Of a stretch of DNA of 64,000 nucleotides, positions 24,986 through 33,001 are shown in pieces. The DNA is from Gemmataceae bacterium (GTDB taxonomy: Bacteria; Planctomycetota; Planctomycetia; Gemmatales; Gemmataceae). The position numbers and the translations under genes were made by a program. Within the stretch, counting starts at the first letter, position 1. Every line of letters starts with the position of its first letter. Below the pieces are notes generated by a model. It made no database searches. It was given only the letters and a program-made list of their open reading frames with translations, and was not told the origin of the DNA. The DNA lies in contig JANWVV010000008.1 in NCBI GenBank assembly GCA_025055795.1, forward strand, positions 54,808 through 118,807, given 5' to 3'.

Positions 24986-27433
24986 ATGCCGGCCCAGGAT
25001 CCGTTCCAGCCCCCGCGCCAATTTTCCTTGAACCTGCTGGAAGATACGACGGCCCCGCTGTCCAAGGCCAGCGAGGAACTGACTCTCGACCCGGTCTGTG
25101 GCATGCGTGTGCTGCCCGATCAGGCAGCGGCCCAATGGTCATATGCCAACCGGACGTTCTATTTTTGTTCCCGTCATTGCGCCCAGAAGTTTCAAAGCGA
25201 TCCTGAACGATATCTCCAGCAACCCGGTTCCCACTCCTGTTGTACGGTGTCCGACTCTGCCTCCTCTACAGCGGAAGGCAGTGAATACACCTGTCCGATG
25301 CATCCGGAAATTGTCCAGGATCACCCCGGTTCCTGCCCTTTGTGTGGCATGGCCCTCGATCCGTCGCTGCCGACCGCGGCCGGGTCAGCGGAGCAAGTCG
25401 AACAGCATCGCCTGCGTCGTCTGACTTTGCTGGCCGGGGTACTTTCGATTCCGGTGGTCTTGTTGGCGATGGGACCGATGCTTCTGAGTCATACCAGTTG
25501 GCATGAGTTTAACCCGGCAGACTCCTTGCCTCCAGTGATCAGCCTGCTGGATCGCGTTAGTCCCCTGGTGCAATGGCTACTTAGCACGGCCGTGGTGTTC
25601 GGTTGCGGCCGGCTGATTCTGATACGGGCGTGGCAGGCCAGCCGCCAAGGCACGGCTAACATGTTTACCCTAATTGCCATCGGCGTGCTTGCTGCCTGGG
25701 GCTACAGCACGCTAGCCATCGTTACACCTGGGCTTTTTCCGCCCTCATTACGGGACGCCCATGGTCAATTGCCCGTTTATTTTGAATCCGCAGCCGTGAT
25801 TGTCACTTTCGTGCTGCTAGGTCAGTGGCTGGAGGCCCGCGGACGCTGGCAGACGGGCACCGCATTACGGCAACTACTCCGTCTAACCCCGGAAACGGCC
25901 CGACGCCTGACCCCTACGGGCGACGAAGAGATCCCTCTTTCTGCCGTGCGTGTCGGGGATCGCCTGCGTGTCCGACCGGGCGACCGTATTCCGACCGATG
26001 GCATCGTTTGTGAAGGACACGGTGCCGTCGACGAATCCTGGCTGACCGGCGAAGCGTTACCCGTGTCCAAAAAGCCGGGCGATGCCGTCATTGGTGGCAC
26101 CCTGAACAGCGACGGGGTACTCATCATCGAGGCCCGTCGCGTGGGTGCGGCTACGTTACTGGCTCGCATTATCCAACTGGTGGCCGAAGCACAACGGAGT
26201 CGTCCGCCTATCCAGCGACTGGCTGATCGTATCGCCGCCCGTTTTGTTCCAGCGGTGCTCGTAATCGCCGTGGTCACCTTTGCGGCATGGAGTCTGGTGG
26301 GCCCCCCGCCGGCATTTAATCACGCCCTCTTGCATGCCATTGCCGTATTGATCATTGCCTGCCCGTGTGCACTGGGCCTGGCTACCCCTTTGGCGGTTAC
26401 CGTCGCTGTGGGCCGAGCGGCCACTTCCGGCATCCTGATCCGCTCGGCCAACGCGTTAGAGCAACTGGCGCAGGTCGATATCCTGATACTGGACAAAACG
26501 GGAACGTTAACGGAAGGCCGACCACGGCTACGGACCGTTCATCAAGTTGCGGAAGCTGGCGTCAGCGAGACCGATGTACTCCGCTGGGCCGCTGCTTTGG
26601 AAAGCAATAGCTCGCATCCGTTCGCCCAGGCTATTCTCACAGCCGCCCGGGAACGGGGACTTACCTGGCCAGCAACCAACGATGTCCAGTCGGCACCTGG
26701 TCGTGGCCTGCGGGGGTGGGTGGAGGGGCGTTTACTGGTTATCGGCACCGCCGCTTGGGTTCAGGAGCATGCCCGGATTACCCCCCAGGCAGAAGCCCTG
26801 GCCAGCTCACTACGTTCGAGCGGCGATTCTGTCATGTATGTGGCGGTCGACGGTCAGGTGGTGACCTTGTTAGCCGTGACCGATCCGGTCCGAGCGACGG
26901 CTGGGGAGATGATCCAACAGCTTCAAAAGCAAGGTATCCGCCTCGTGATGGCCACAGGGGACAATGCGCAAACGGCTGCGGCAGTTGCTCGCCAGTTGGG
27001 CATTACGGAGTTCCATGCCGGGCTGCTTCCTGGTGACAAAGTCGCTTTGATCCGTCGCTTGCAGCAACAAGGTCACACCGTGGCCATGGCCGGAGACGGG
27101 ATCAATGATGCTCCCGCGTTGAGTGCCGCCGATGTGGGCATCGCCCTGGGACATGGAGCCGATGTCGCTCTGGAAGCCGCCCCTGTGGTTCTGGTCAAAG
27201 GAGACTTGGCAGGTATTGTACGCGCCCGACGGCTCAGCCAGGCTACCGTTCGGATCATTCGTCAAAATCTTTTCTTCGCCTTTTTCTACAATTCCCTAGG
27301 CTTGCCCTTAGCAGCTGGCCTACTGGTCCCGTTGGGCGGCCCGAGCCTCCATCCGATGTTCGCCGCAGCGGCCATGAGCCTCAGTTCCGTTTCGGTCATC
27401 GCCAATGCCTTGCGTCTGCATCGGGCTATCTGA
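24986..27433 (+). CDS. Copper-translocating P-type ATPase with N-terminal YHS and metal-binding domains
   Basis: This 815-residue P1B-type ATPase exports copper across the cytoplasmic membrane. A YHS domain lies at 34-77 (DPVCGMRVLPDQ, CSRHCAQKFQ) and a heavy-metal-binding zinc-ribbon-like domain at 101-127 (YTCPMHPEIVQDHPGSCPLC). The usual ferredoxin-like HMA domains are absent. The transmembrane CPC is at 459-461 in IIACPCALGLATP, the phosphorylated Asp503 in DKTGTLTEG, the HP motif in SSHPFAQ, and the hinge GDGINDAPAL. YNSLGLP in the seventh and MSLSSVSV in the eighth membrane segment are the Cu(+) signatures of the P1B-1 class. The ATG at 24986 has AGGAGA five bases upstream. The gene is divergent from the Bat-like cluster. 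Confidence 0.95.
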   Translation: MPAQDPFQPPRQFSLNLLEDTTAPLSKASEELTLDPVCGMRVLPDQAAAQWSYANRTFYFCSRHCAQKFQSDPERYLQQPGSHSCCTVSDSASSTAEGSEYTCPMHPEIVQDHPGSCPLCGMALDPSLPTAAGSAEQVEQHRLRRLTLLAGVLSIPVVLLAMGPMLLSHTSWHEFNPADSLPPVISLLDRVSPLVQWLLSTAVVFGCGRLILIRAWQASRQGTANMFTLIAIGVLAAWGYSTLAIVTPGLFPPSLRDAHGQLPVYFESAAVIVTFVLLGQWLEARGRWQTGTALRQLLRLTPETARRLTPTGDEEIPLSAVRVGDRLRVRPGDRIPTDGIVCEGHGAVDESWLTGEALPVSKKPGDAVIGGTLNSDGVLIIEARRVGAATLLARIIQLVAEAQRSRPPIQRLADRIAARFVPAVLVIAVVTFAAWSLVGPPPAFNHALLHAIAVLIIACPCALGLATPLAVTVAVGRAATSGILIRSANALEQLAQVDILILDKTGTLTEGRPRLRTVHQVAEAGVSETDVLRWAAALESNSSHPFAQAILTAARERGLTWPATNDVQSAPGRGLRGWVEGRLLVIGTAAWVQEHARITPQAEALASSLRSSGDSVMYVAVDGQVVTLLAVTDPVRATAGEMIQQLQKQGIRLVMATGDNAQTAAAVARQLGITEFHAGLLPGDKVALIRRLQQQGHTVAMAGDGINDAPALSAADVGIALGHGADVALEAAPVVLVKGDLAGIVRARRLSQATVRIIRQNLFFAFFYNSLGLPLAAGLLVPLGGPSLHPMFAAAAMSLSSVSVIANALRLHRAI

Positions 27434-27576
27434 AGATATTCCCTTGGCAACCCATTTGCTTGTGCCGACTATGCGTTCATCCCGTCCCAATTTCACCTGA
27501 CCTCCTAAAATAGATGATGTGGGCCCGCCCAATTACCGCCCTAGACTGCCGAGTAACCCCTCTTGGAGGATGGCTC

Positions 27577-28134
27577 ATGGCTTTAACTGAATCGACAATG
27601 GCTCCGCTAGGCATGCCGGCCCCCGACTTCCGACTACCCGATACTGACGGCAAGATGGTCTCGCTATCCGATTTTGCCCAGGCTCCAGCCCTGCTGGTGG
27701 CCTTTATCTGTAACCACTGTCCGTATGTCAAACACATCCAGAAAGCGTTTGCCGAGCTAGCCAAGGAGTATCAGGCCAAAGGTGTGGCCATTGTGGCCAT
27801 CAACAGCAACGATCCTGTAGCCTACCCCGAAGACTCCCCTGCCCGCATGAAAGAAGAAAAGGAACGCGTGGGCTACACCTTCCCCTATCTGTTCGACGAA
27901 ACCCAAGAGGTGGCCCGGGCCTACCGTGCCGCCTGCACCCCCGACTTCTTCCTGTTTGATAGAGAACGCAAACTGGTCTATCGGGGCCAGATGGACGATA
28001 GCCGACCGGGTAACGGCAAGCCCAACGACGGCCGGGACCTGCGTGCCGCTATGGACGCCGTTCTGGCAGGACAGAAACCCTCCCCGCATCAAAAACCCAG
28101 CATCGGCTGCAATATCAAATGGCGGAATCGCTGA
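27577..28134 (+). CDS. Thioredoxin-fold (AhpC/TSA/redoxin family) protein
   Basis: This 185-residue protein has the peroxiredoxin/redoxin fold. The opening PLGMPAPDFRLPDTDGKMVSLSDF is followed by the CxxC motif CNHCPYVK at about 50-57. The second part has VAIVAINSNDP and the cis-proline loop ACTPDFFLFDRERKLVYRGQMDD. This type (CNHCPYVKHI) is common in planctomycetes and is annotated as a thioredoxin family protein. It has no signal peptide and so is probably cytoplasmic. The ATG at 27577 is fixed by TTGGAGGA seven bases upstream; the open frame extends 21 codons further, but without support. The gene follows the copper ATPase gene by 143 bases on the same strand. A role in redox buffering or copper stress is possible but unproven. 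Confidence 0.88.
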   Translation: MALTESTMAPLGMPAPDFRLPDTDGKMVSLSDFAQAPALLVAFICNHCPYVKHIQKAFAELAKEYQAKGVAIVAINSNDPVAYPEDSPARMKEEKERVGYTFPYLFDETQEVARAYRAACTPDFFLFDRERKLVYRGQMDDSRPGNGKPNDGRDLRAAMDAVLAGQKPSPHQKPSIGCNIKWRNR

Positions 28135-28297
28135 TCATTTCTTGGTCGAGTAACAAGCCGGCCCGTTCCGTCCGCTGCCGACTTGCAGACAAACCGGTGC
28201 CGCATTAATCTGAGGATACCATCCACGAACTCCTGTCCGGACAGTCCACGCGGCGATGCCGGACCTTCACCCTGCGACCCATCGAGGAAATAATCCC

Positions 28298-29230
28298 ATG
28301 CTGAGGACCACTCGTGTCTGTCTCGGTCTACTACTGAGCGGTTTGATGACAATTTCTGCCCCGTCGGCCTTCGGAACCAGTCAGTCGGGTGCCAGCGACG
28401 GACAGTTTTCCCTCAAATGGAAATTCCGCGAGGGCGACACCTTCTATGCCGTGGAAAACACCACCATGCAGCAAGACATGTCGCTGATGGGGCAAGACAT
28501 CCAGCTTAAGATGAAAACGCAAACGGTCACTCGCTTCCGCATTAAGGAAGTGAAAAAAGACGCCACTGTAGTCGAAATGACTATTCTTCAACAAAAGATG
28601 CAGACGGAAGGTCCGATGGGAGGACCTGGCGGTGATCTGGGAGAAAAACTCAAAAACGTCACCTTTACCTTCACCGTCAACGACAAAATGGAAGTGGTCA
28701 AGTTCGAGGGATACGACAAATTCCTTGACGCCATTAGTAGTGAAGACCCGATGATGGCCGCCTTTCTCCGTTCCATCCTGCAGGAATCAGTCATCAAGCA
28801 ATCGTTTGGCCGTACCTTTTCCTTAGCTCCCGACAAACCATTGTCGGTGGGACAAACCTGGCAGCACAAGGACAAGCTCCCGCTTGGTCCCATTGGTACC
28901 ATAGAGGTCAACAGCCGCTATAAACTGGAGGGGGTTACGGATTCCCTAGCCCGCTTGTCCATCAGCGGTGATCTGAAATGGACGGGCAACGACGGCAAAA
29001 TGGACCAGGCTTTGCCATTCAAATTCTCGGAAGTCAACATTAAAGCAGACAAATTCACCGGGACCGCTCTGTTCGACCTTCAAAAAGGACGCCTGAGCAA
29101 CTCTCAGATGGATATCGACATCAAAGGCAGCCTGGTCGTGGAAGTCGGGGGACAGAAAGTCGACATGGACATCAAGCAACAGATGCGCACCGAAATGAAA
29201 GTGGTCGACAAAAACCCGCTGGTTGATTAA
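28298..29230 (+). CDS. Secreted protein of unknown function, DUF6263-like
   Basis: This 310-residue protein has a signal peptide (MLRTTRVCLGLLLSGLMTISAPSAFG). The rest is beta-rich, with alternating strands such as FSLKWKFREGDTFYAVENTTM, VTRFRIKEVKKDATVVEMTI and VTFTFTVNDKMEVVKFEGYD. The pattern LKWKFREGDTFY, with later GQTWQHKDKLPLGPIGTIEVNSRYKLEGV, resembles the DUF6263 family, whose members are secreted. I do not know its function; the layout suggests a two-fold repeat of similar beta sheets. The ATG at 28298 has GAGGA eight bases upstream. The gene follows the thioredoxin-like gene by 163 bases and may be co-transcribed. The next gene downstream is convergent. Confidence 0.7.
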   Translation: MLRTTRVCLGLLLSGLMTISAPSAFGTSQSGASDGQFSLKWKFREGDTFYAVENTTMQQDMSLMGQDIQLKMKTQTVTRFRIKEVKKDATVVEMTILQQKMQTEGPMGGPGGDLGEKLKNVTFTFTVNDKMEVVKFEGYDKFLDAISSEDPMMAAFLRSILQESVIKQSFGRTFSLAPDKPLSVGQTWQHKDKLPLGPIGTIEVNSRYKLEGVTDSLARLSISGDLKWTGNDGKMDQALPFKFSEVNIKADKFTGTALFDLQKGRLSNSQMDIDIKGSLVVEVGGQKVDMDIKQQMRTEMKVVDKNPLVD

Positions 29231-29402
29231 CCGAAGAGGCTATTACTGATAAACGTAATCGGGCTGATGCGTGGGTGACTGCGGTGACCTAGCCCACATC
29301 ATCATATTGCTCGATTACATGACCTCTTCCTTTCAACTACGACTTCCGCGACGTGTCTGTCCGGTACAAAGAAAATGTCCACTCTTATTCTCTTGGCATT
29401 TG

Positions 29403-29921
29403 TCAATCGATGGGCCACAGACGCTGCCGGAAGGCCTGGCGGTTGCGGCGAAAGATACCTGGCGTCACGTTGGGGGGGGGAGCTACAGGAGTAGTGCTAA
29501 CACCGAAAACAGCCTTAATTTTAGCCAGGAAGCGTTCAAAGAATGATTGATCGCCATACCCTTGCACGGGGGCGGTCAAAGGAGCGGTGTCCCGCCCGGC
29601 TGCACGGAGCGGATCCAAGGGGCGACGTGGATCATATGGCACCAGTAGCGGGCTGGAAAGAGGCACGCCCACGGGTGACCCGACCCGGGGCAACGGCTGA
29701 GGCTGAGGCAGAGGCGGCGAAAACTGATATGAGGTGGCAATCACCTGCCCCGGCAGTCCGGCTGTTGGGATACCGACACCCGGTGACGGCGGTGGTGGTG
29801 CAGTGGGCGACGTCAAGGGCCCCGTGCCCGTAGGGATGGATGGTCCGCTAGCCTGACCCCATACTGGAGGGACAAAACACAAGCTACTTGCCACCGCCCA
29901 CACCTTCCATGGCCCCCGCAT
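29403..29921 (-). CDS. Small secreted proline-rich protein
   Basis: This 172-residue open frame begins with a signal peptide (MRGPWKVWAVASSLCFVPPVWGQA). Residues about 25-110 are low complexity, rich in Pro, Gly and Ser (PPPPSPGVGIPTAGLPG, PPLPQPQPLPRVGSP). The last 60 residues contain a helix, FFERFLAKIKAVFGV. No conserved domain is recognisable. The AAGGGG-type site upstream of the ATG at 29921 supports translation. Such proteins are frequent in planctomycetes and their role is unknown; low-complexity sequence makes a pseudogene or false frame possible. The gene is convergent with the DUF6263-like gene. Confidence 0.55.
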   Translation of the reverse strand: MRGPWKVWAVASSLCFVPPVWGQASGPSIPTGTGPLTSPTAPPPPSPGVGIPTAGLPGQVIATSYQFSPPLPQPQPLPRVGSPVGVPLSSPLLVPYDPRRPLDPLRAAGRDTAPLTAPVQGYGDQSFFERFLAKIKAVFGVSTTPVAPPPNVTPGIFRRNRQAFRQRLWPID

Positions 29922-30345
29922 AGTACTTACCCCTTTTTAAGAAAATCCCACATATACGCGGGTTGTTCAGTCCTGTGTGTGCACAGCTTGGCTCCACCTG
30001 CGCGGTAAAAGTGCAGGACTTCGGTAACCTCGTTTGCCCCTCACGGTGCTAGCTTCATCTGTTGTTTTTCGACAGTGGCCCAGCAAACATTGGCACAACA
30101 ATAAGAGGCACACCCGTATGCCAAGATTACTTGCCGGTGTCAAGAGTGCATTTTTTTCGAGGGATAATGACCTGTGCAAGTCAACACGCGACCAGTCAAT
30201 CTGAATCCTATACCTTTTTGTCGATAATGGTTTTTCGTACCGATAGCCTTTATTAGAAAACGATATCCACTTCGGGGTCTAGCCCTCGTGAGAAAACAGT
30301 CGAGGGTCGGGGGGATTAGGGTTCAACTTTTGCAGAAGAGTAACT
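29922..30345. other. Intergenic region, no supported gene
   Basis: These 424 bases lie between two minus-strand genes. I see no convincing open frame, promoter, terminator or structured RNA. It is moderately AT-rich near 30160-30260. Confidence 0.45.
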
Positions 30346-32871
30346 CTAGCGGGCTAAGGAGCCGGGAGACTCTTTGTAGGGCTTGAACGGTGAAGCATCG
30401 AGGGTCAGCAACTGTCCCCCTCCGAGGGACGTCCAAGCATATACGGCGGCTCCTCCATCGGCGGCGGCTCCCAACTTGAGCACACGCTCGGTCCCGTCAG
30501 TAAACTTCAAGGTCACTATTAAGTATTCTTTGTCATTGTCCAGTCCATATTCGGGCTTTGCCGCACCATCCACAAAGGAACGCACTTTCGTTTTGCTCAA
30601 CAGCTCAACAAAAGCCGTTAGTTTTGCGGCATCGAGGTTGTAACCGGCTGGTGTGGGGGGGGATTGAACCGACCAGTTCCCTTGTTTGTCTTTCTGGAAA
30701 TGCAGTTCGGTTAGGAAACCGGCTTTGCCCCATCCCTTCAGCTGAACCCCCACAACTTGGCTGGCATCAAACAATAGCAGCGATTTATCACGCAAATCGG
30801 CGGTGACGAAGCGGTCAAACAGTAGCTTCGGCACGGTAAAAACGATCGCTTTACCTCCTTGACGGGCGTACACGTACCCAGCATCCGCCGTGGCTTTGCC
30901 GAATTCATAGACACGTTCCTTGTCGTCACCGCTTTGCAGATGGACAACAACCTTCAGTTGCGGCTGGGGAGCCAGACCGTATTCCTTCAGTTGTTCTTCA
31001 GTAGGGGTCTCATTAATGTAACGAGATACGGATTGCGTGGTTCCCAGTAGACGAAGTAACTCTTCGACCGTCTCGGTGTCTGCCAGTTGCCCTTTACGGC
31101 TCTCCGGGGCGGCAAACGTCCAGTGATGTTTTCCGGTCGAGGTGTCCGGCTTTTCGGAGCGTGTCAGTTCGTAGCTGACTGCCCCGCTGACGGTTAGTTT
31201 AGCCACCGCGTCGGTGCCGAACGTTTTCAGACTCGGGTCCAGCAGGTCCAGCCGACTTTTGCGCAGCGTAGCCAAAACATCGACGGGATTGCTGCCCGCG
31301 GTGGTCACCTTGACCTTCTCCGGCAGCAGGTAATCGTTGCTACTGCCATCGGCCAGAATACGACGGACGTAAATTGCGTCCCCTTCTTTGGAACCGATCT
31401 TGAGGATAATTGGTTTGGCATTCTCCTTCAGTTTGGGCTCCGTCTTAGCATCCGAAGTGGACTGAAAAGCGTCTACCCAGATTTTGATCTCCAGTTGCAA
31501 GGCCGTGCCCGAGAAATGGGCGTCATTGGCAGGGGGGAAGGAACGGACTATGCGCCGTTCGGTCAGCAGATCCAACATACTCTGGACGGCATTGTTATTA
31601 ACGGCCTGAGGCTCGTTGGGTGTCGGCGGACCAAACAGCTTCCATTCGGGCGGACTGCCCACACGACGCAGGATAACGCCCGTGGATAAGTCCAGTCCCT
31701 CGATGCGATTGCGCTCGACCGTCAGCAAATTCCGATCGCGTAATGGATCCGGGTCACGGATTAGACCGATCAATCCACTGACGTTAGCACCGCCGACCCG
31801 GATGATCCCCGGTTGTCCTTCTACCCGCACCCAGCGTTTATCATCGCTAGAGGGAAGGGGTGTGGCCTCAGGTTTGTTGTCCTTTTTTTCCGGAACGTCT
31901 GCTTTGCCGATGTACACCGTTGTTGTTTCGTTGTTTTTTGTCGTCAGCTGCACACGGACCAGGTCTGGTGCCTCCGGATTCAAACCGTGCTGCTGCAACT
32001 GTTCGGGAGTGGGCAGATCGATAAAGTCGGTTTTGGATCCAGCTCGTAAACTCGTCAAAGCATTAAGCAACGGGCGTACCCCCGTGAAGGTTCCGGGGGG
32101 ACTTTGGGAATCGCCTTGCACGTCCGCAGCCCCCCACCCTGAAGGAACCTGGAACTGCCAGCCACCACTGCTTTTCTCCAGAGACAGGGTTTTCTTCTGA
32201 TTGACCAGTTCCAGGTGCAACCGGGTCGTTTCATCTTCTGCCCGGAAGGACTCGACAGGGAAAATACTTTTGTTACGGAAGTCGGCTTCAGTTTTGGCCA
32301 GATCGGCCGCCCGACCACTTTTGGTCGTATCCGCCAGTAACGGATCAACCACGCTACGGTTGACTGCTAAAGGATGTTTACGGGGAGGCACCAATACAAA
32401 CGCGGCTGCCCGACCACCGCTGGTTACATCACCGATTTCGACCGTTGCAGACAGGCTGTCCCCTTTACGCAGGGTAACTTTCAGCCCAGCTGGCTGCAAG
32501 CCGTGAAGTGCCGGATTGACCGTCAGATCATGGTGACGGATCGGCCTTGCTGATAGCAGTTCGCGCACAATGTCGTTAACCACAAAACCATCGGCCGATG
32601 CTTTTAAGGGCACCTTCTGTCCAGTAGCGTCTCGACCCTCCCACTCCATGGTCCAGCGTTGATTGTCCACACGCCGGAAGGTGATTGTGCTCTGGTTTTC
32701 CCGTTCAATTTCGACCGTGTCGATCTCTTCCGGCTTAACTCCGGCCAGTGTGGACAACAACAATCCCTCGGACGAAGCTGACTCCTCCTGACTCAGGAAC
32801 GTAAAAAAGAGCAGGACGGCGACCAGAACCAATCCTGCAGCCGCAAGAGTGGCCGTGAGTCGGAAGTTCAT
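30346..32871 (-). CDS. DUF4340 domain protein
   Basis: This 841-residue protein has one N-terminal membrane segment (about 7-27) and a long extracytoplasmic part built from repeated DUF4340-like units. Each unit has the pattern 'substrate/flux strand, charged loop, W-motif': DTVEIERENQSTITFRRVDNQRWTME near 52, IEGLDLSTGVILRRV near 388, VAKLTVSGAVSYEL near 554, and VVGVQLKGWGKAGFLTELHF near 710. The last gene in a four-gene operon with an ABC ATPase, a permease and a GldG-like protein, it has a typical order. DUF4340 proteins are believed to be accessory subunits of this ABC system. The ATG at 32871 is preceded by AAAGGAG 11 bases upstream. Substrate is unknown. Confidence 0.88.
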   Translation of the reverse strand: MNFRLTATLAAAGLVLVAVLLFFTFLSQEESASSEGLLLSTLAGVKPEEIDTVEIERENQSTITFRRVDNQRWTMEWEGRDATGQKVPLKASADGFVVNDIVRELLSARPIRHHDLTVNPALHGLQPAGLKVTLRKGDSLSATVEIGDVTSGGRAAAFVLVPPRKHPLAVNRSVVDPLLADTTKSGRAADLAKTEADFRNKSIFPVESFRAEDETTRLHLELVNQKKTLSLEKSSGGWQFQVPSGWGAADVQGDSQSPPGTFTGVRPLLNALTSLRAGSKTDFIDLPTPEQLQQHGLNPEAPDLVRVQLTTKNNETTTVYIGKADVPEKKDNKPEATPLPSSDDKRWVRVEGQPGIIRVGGANVSGLIGLIRDPDPLRDRNLLTVERNRIEGLDLSTGVILRRVGSPPEWKLFGPPTPNEPQAVNNNAVQSMLDLLTERRIVRSFPPANDAHFSGTALQLEIKIWVDAFQSTSDAKTEPKLKENAKPIILKIGSKEGDAIYVRRILADGSSNDYLLPEKVKVTTAGSNPVDVLATLRKSRLDLLDPSLKTFGTDAVAKLTVSGAVSYELTRSEKPDTSTGKHHWTFAAPESRKGQLADTETVEELLRLLGTTQSVSRYINETPTEEQLKEYGLAPQPQLKVVVHLQSGDDKERVYEFGKATADAGYVYARQGGKAIVFTVPKLLFDRFVTADLRDKSLLLFDASQVVGVQLKGWGKAGFLTELHFQKDKQGNWSVQSPPTPAGYNLDAAKLTAFVELLSKTKVRSFVDGAAKPEYGLDNDKEYLIVTLKFTDGTERVLKLGAAADGGAAVYAWTSLGGGQLLTLDASPFKPYKESPGSLAR

Positions 32872-33001
32872 AATCAGGTCCGCTCCTTTACAGTTCGCGC
32901 CATAGGGTCAGAGTGCGGATGTGGATGCTTGTAATTTTCGTCAATTTCCAAACAAAAGGGAAGATTGTAGCGCTGTTATTCCTGCGGGTTGGTCCGGTAT
33001 T

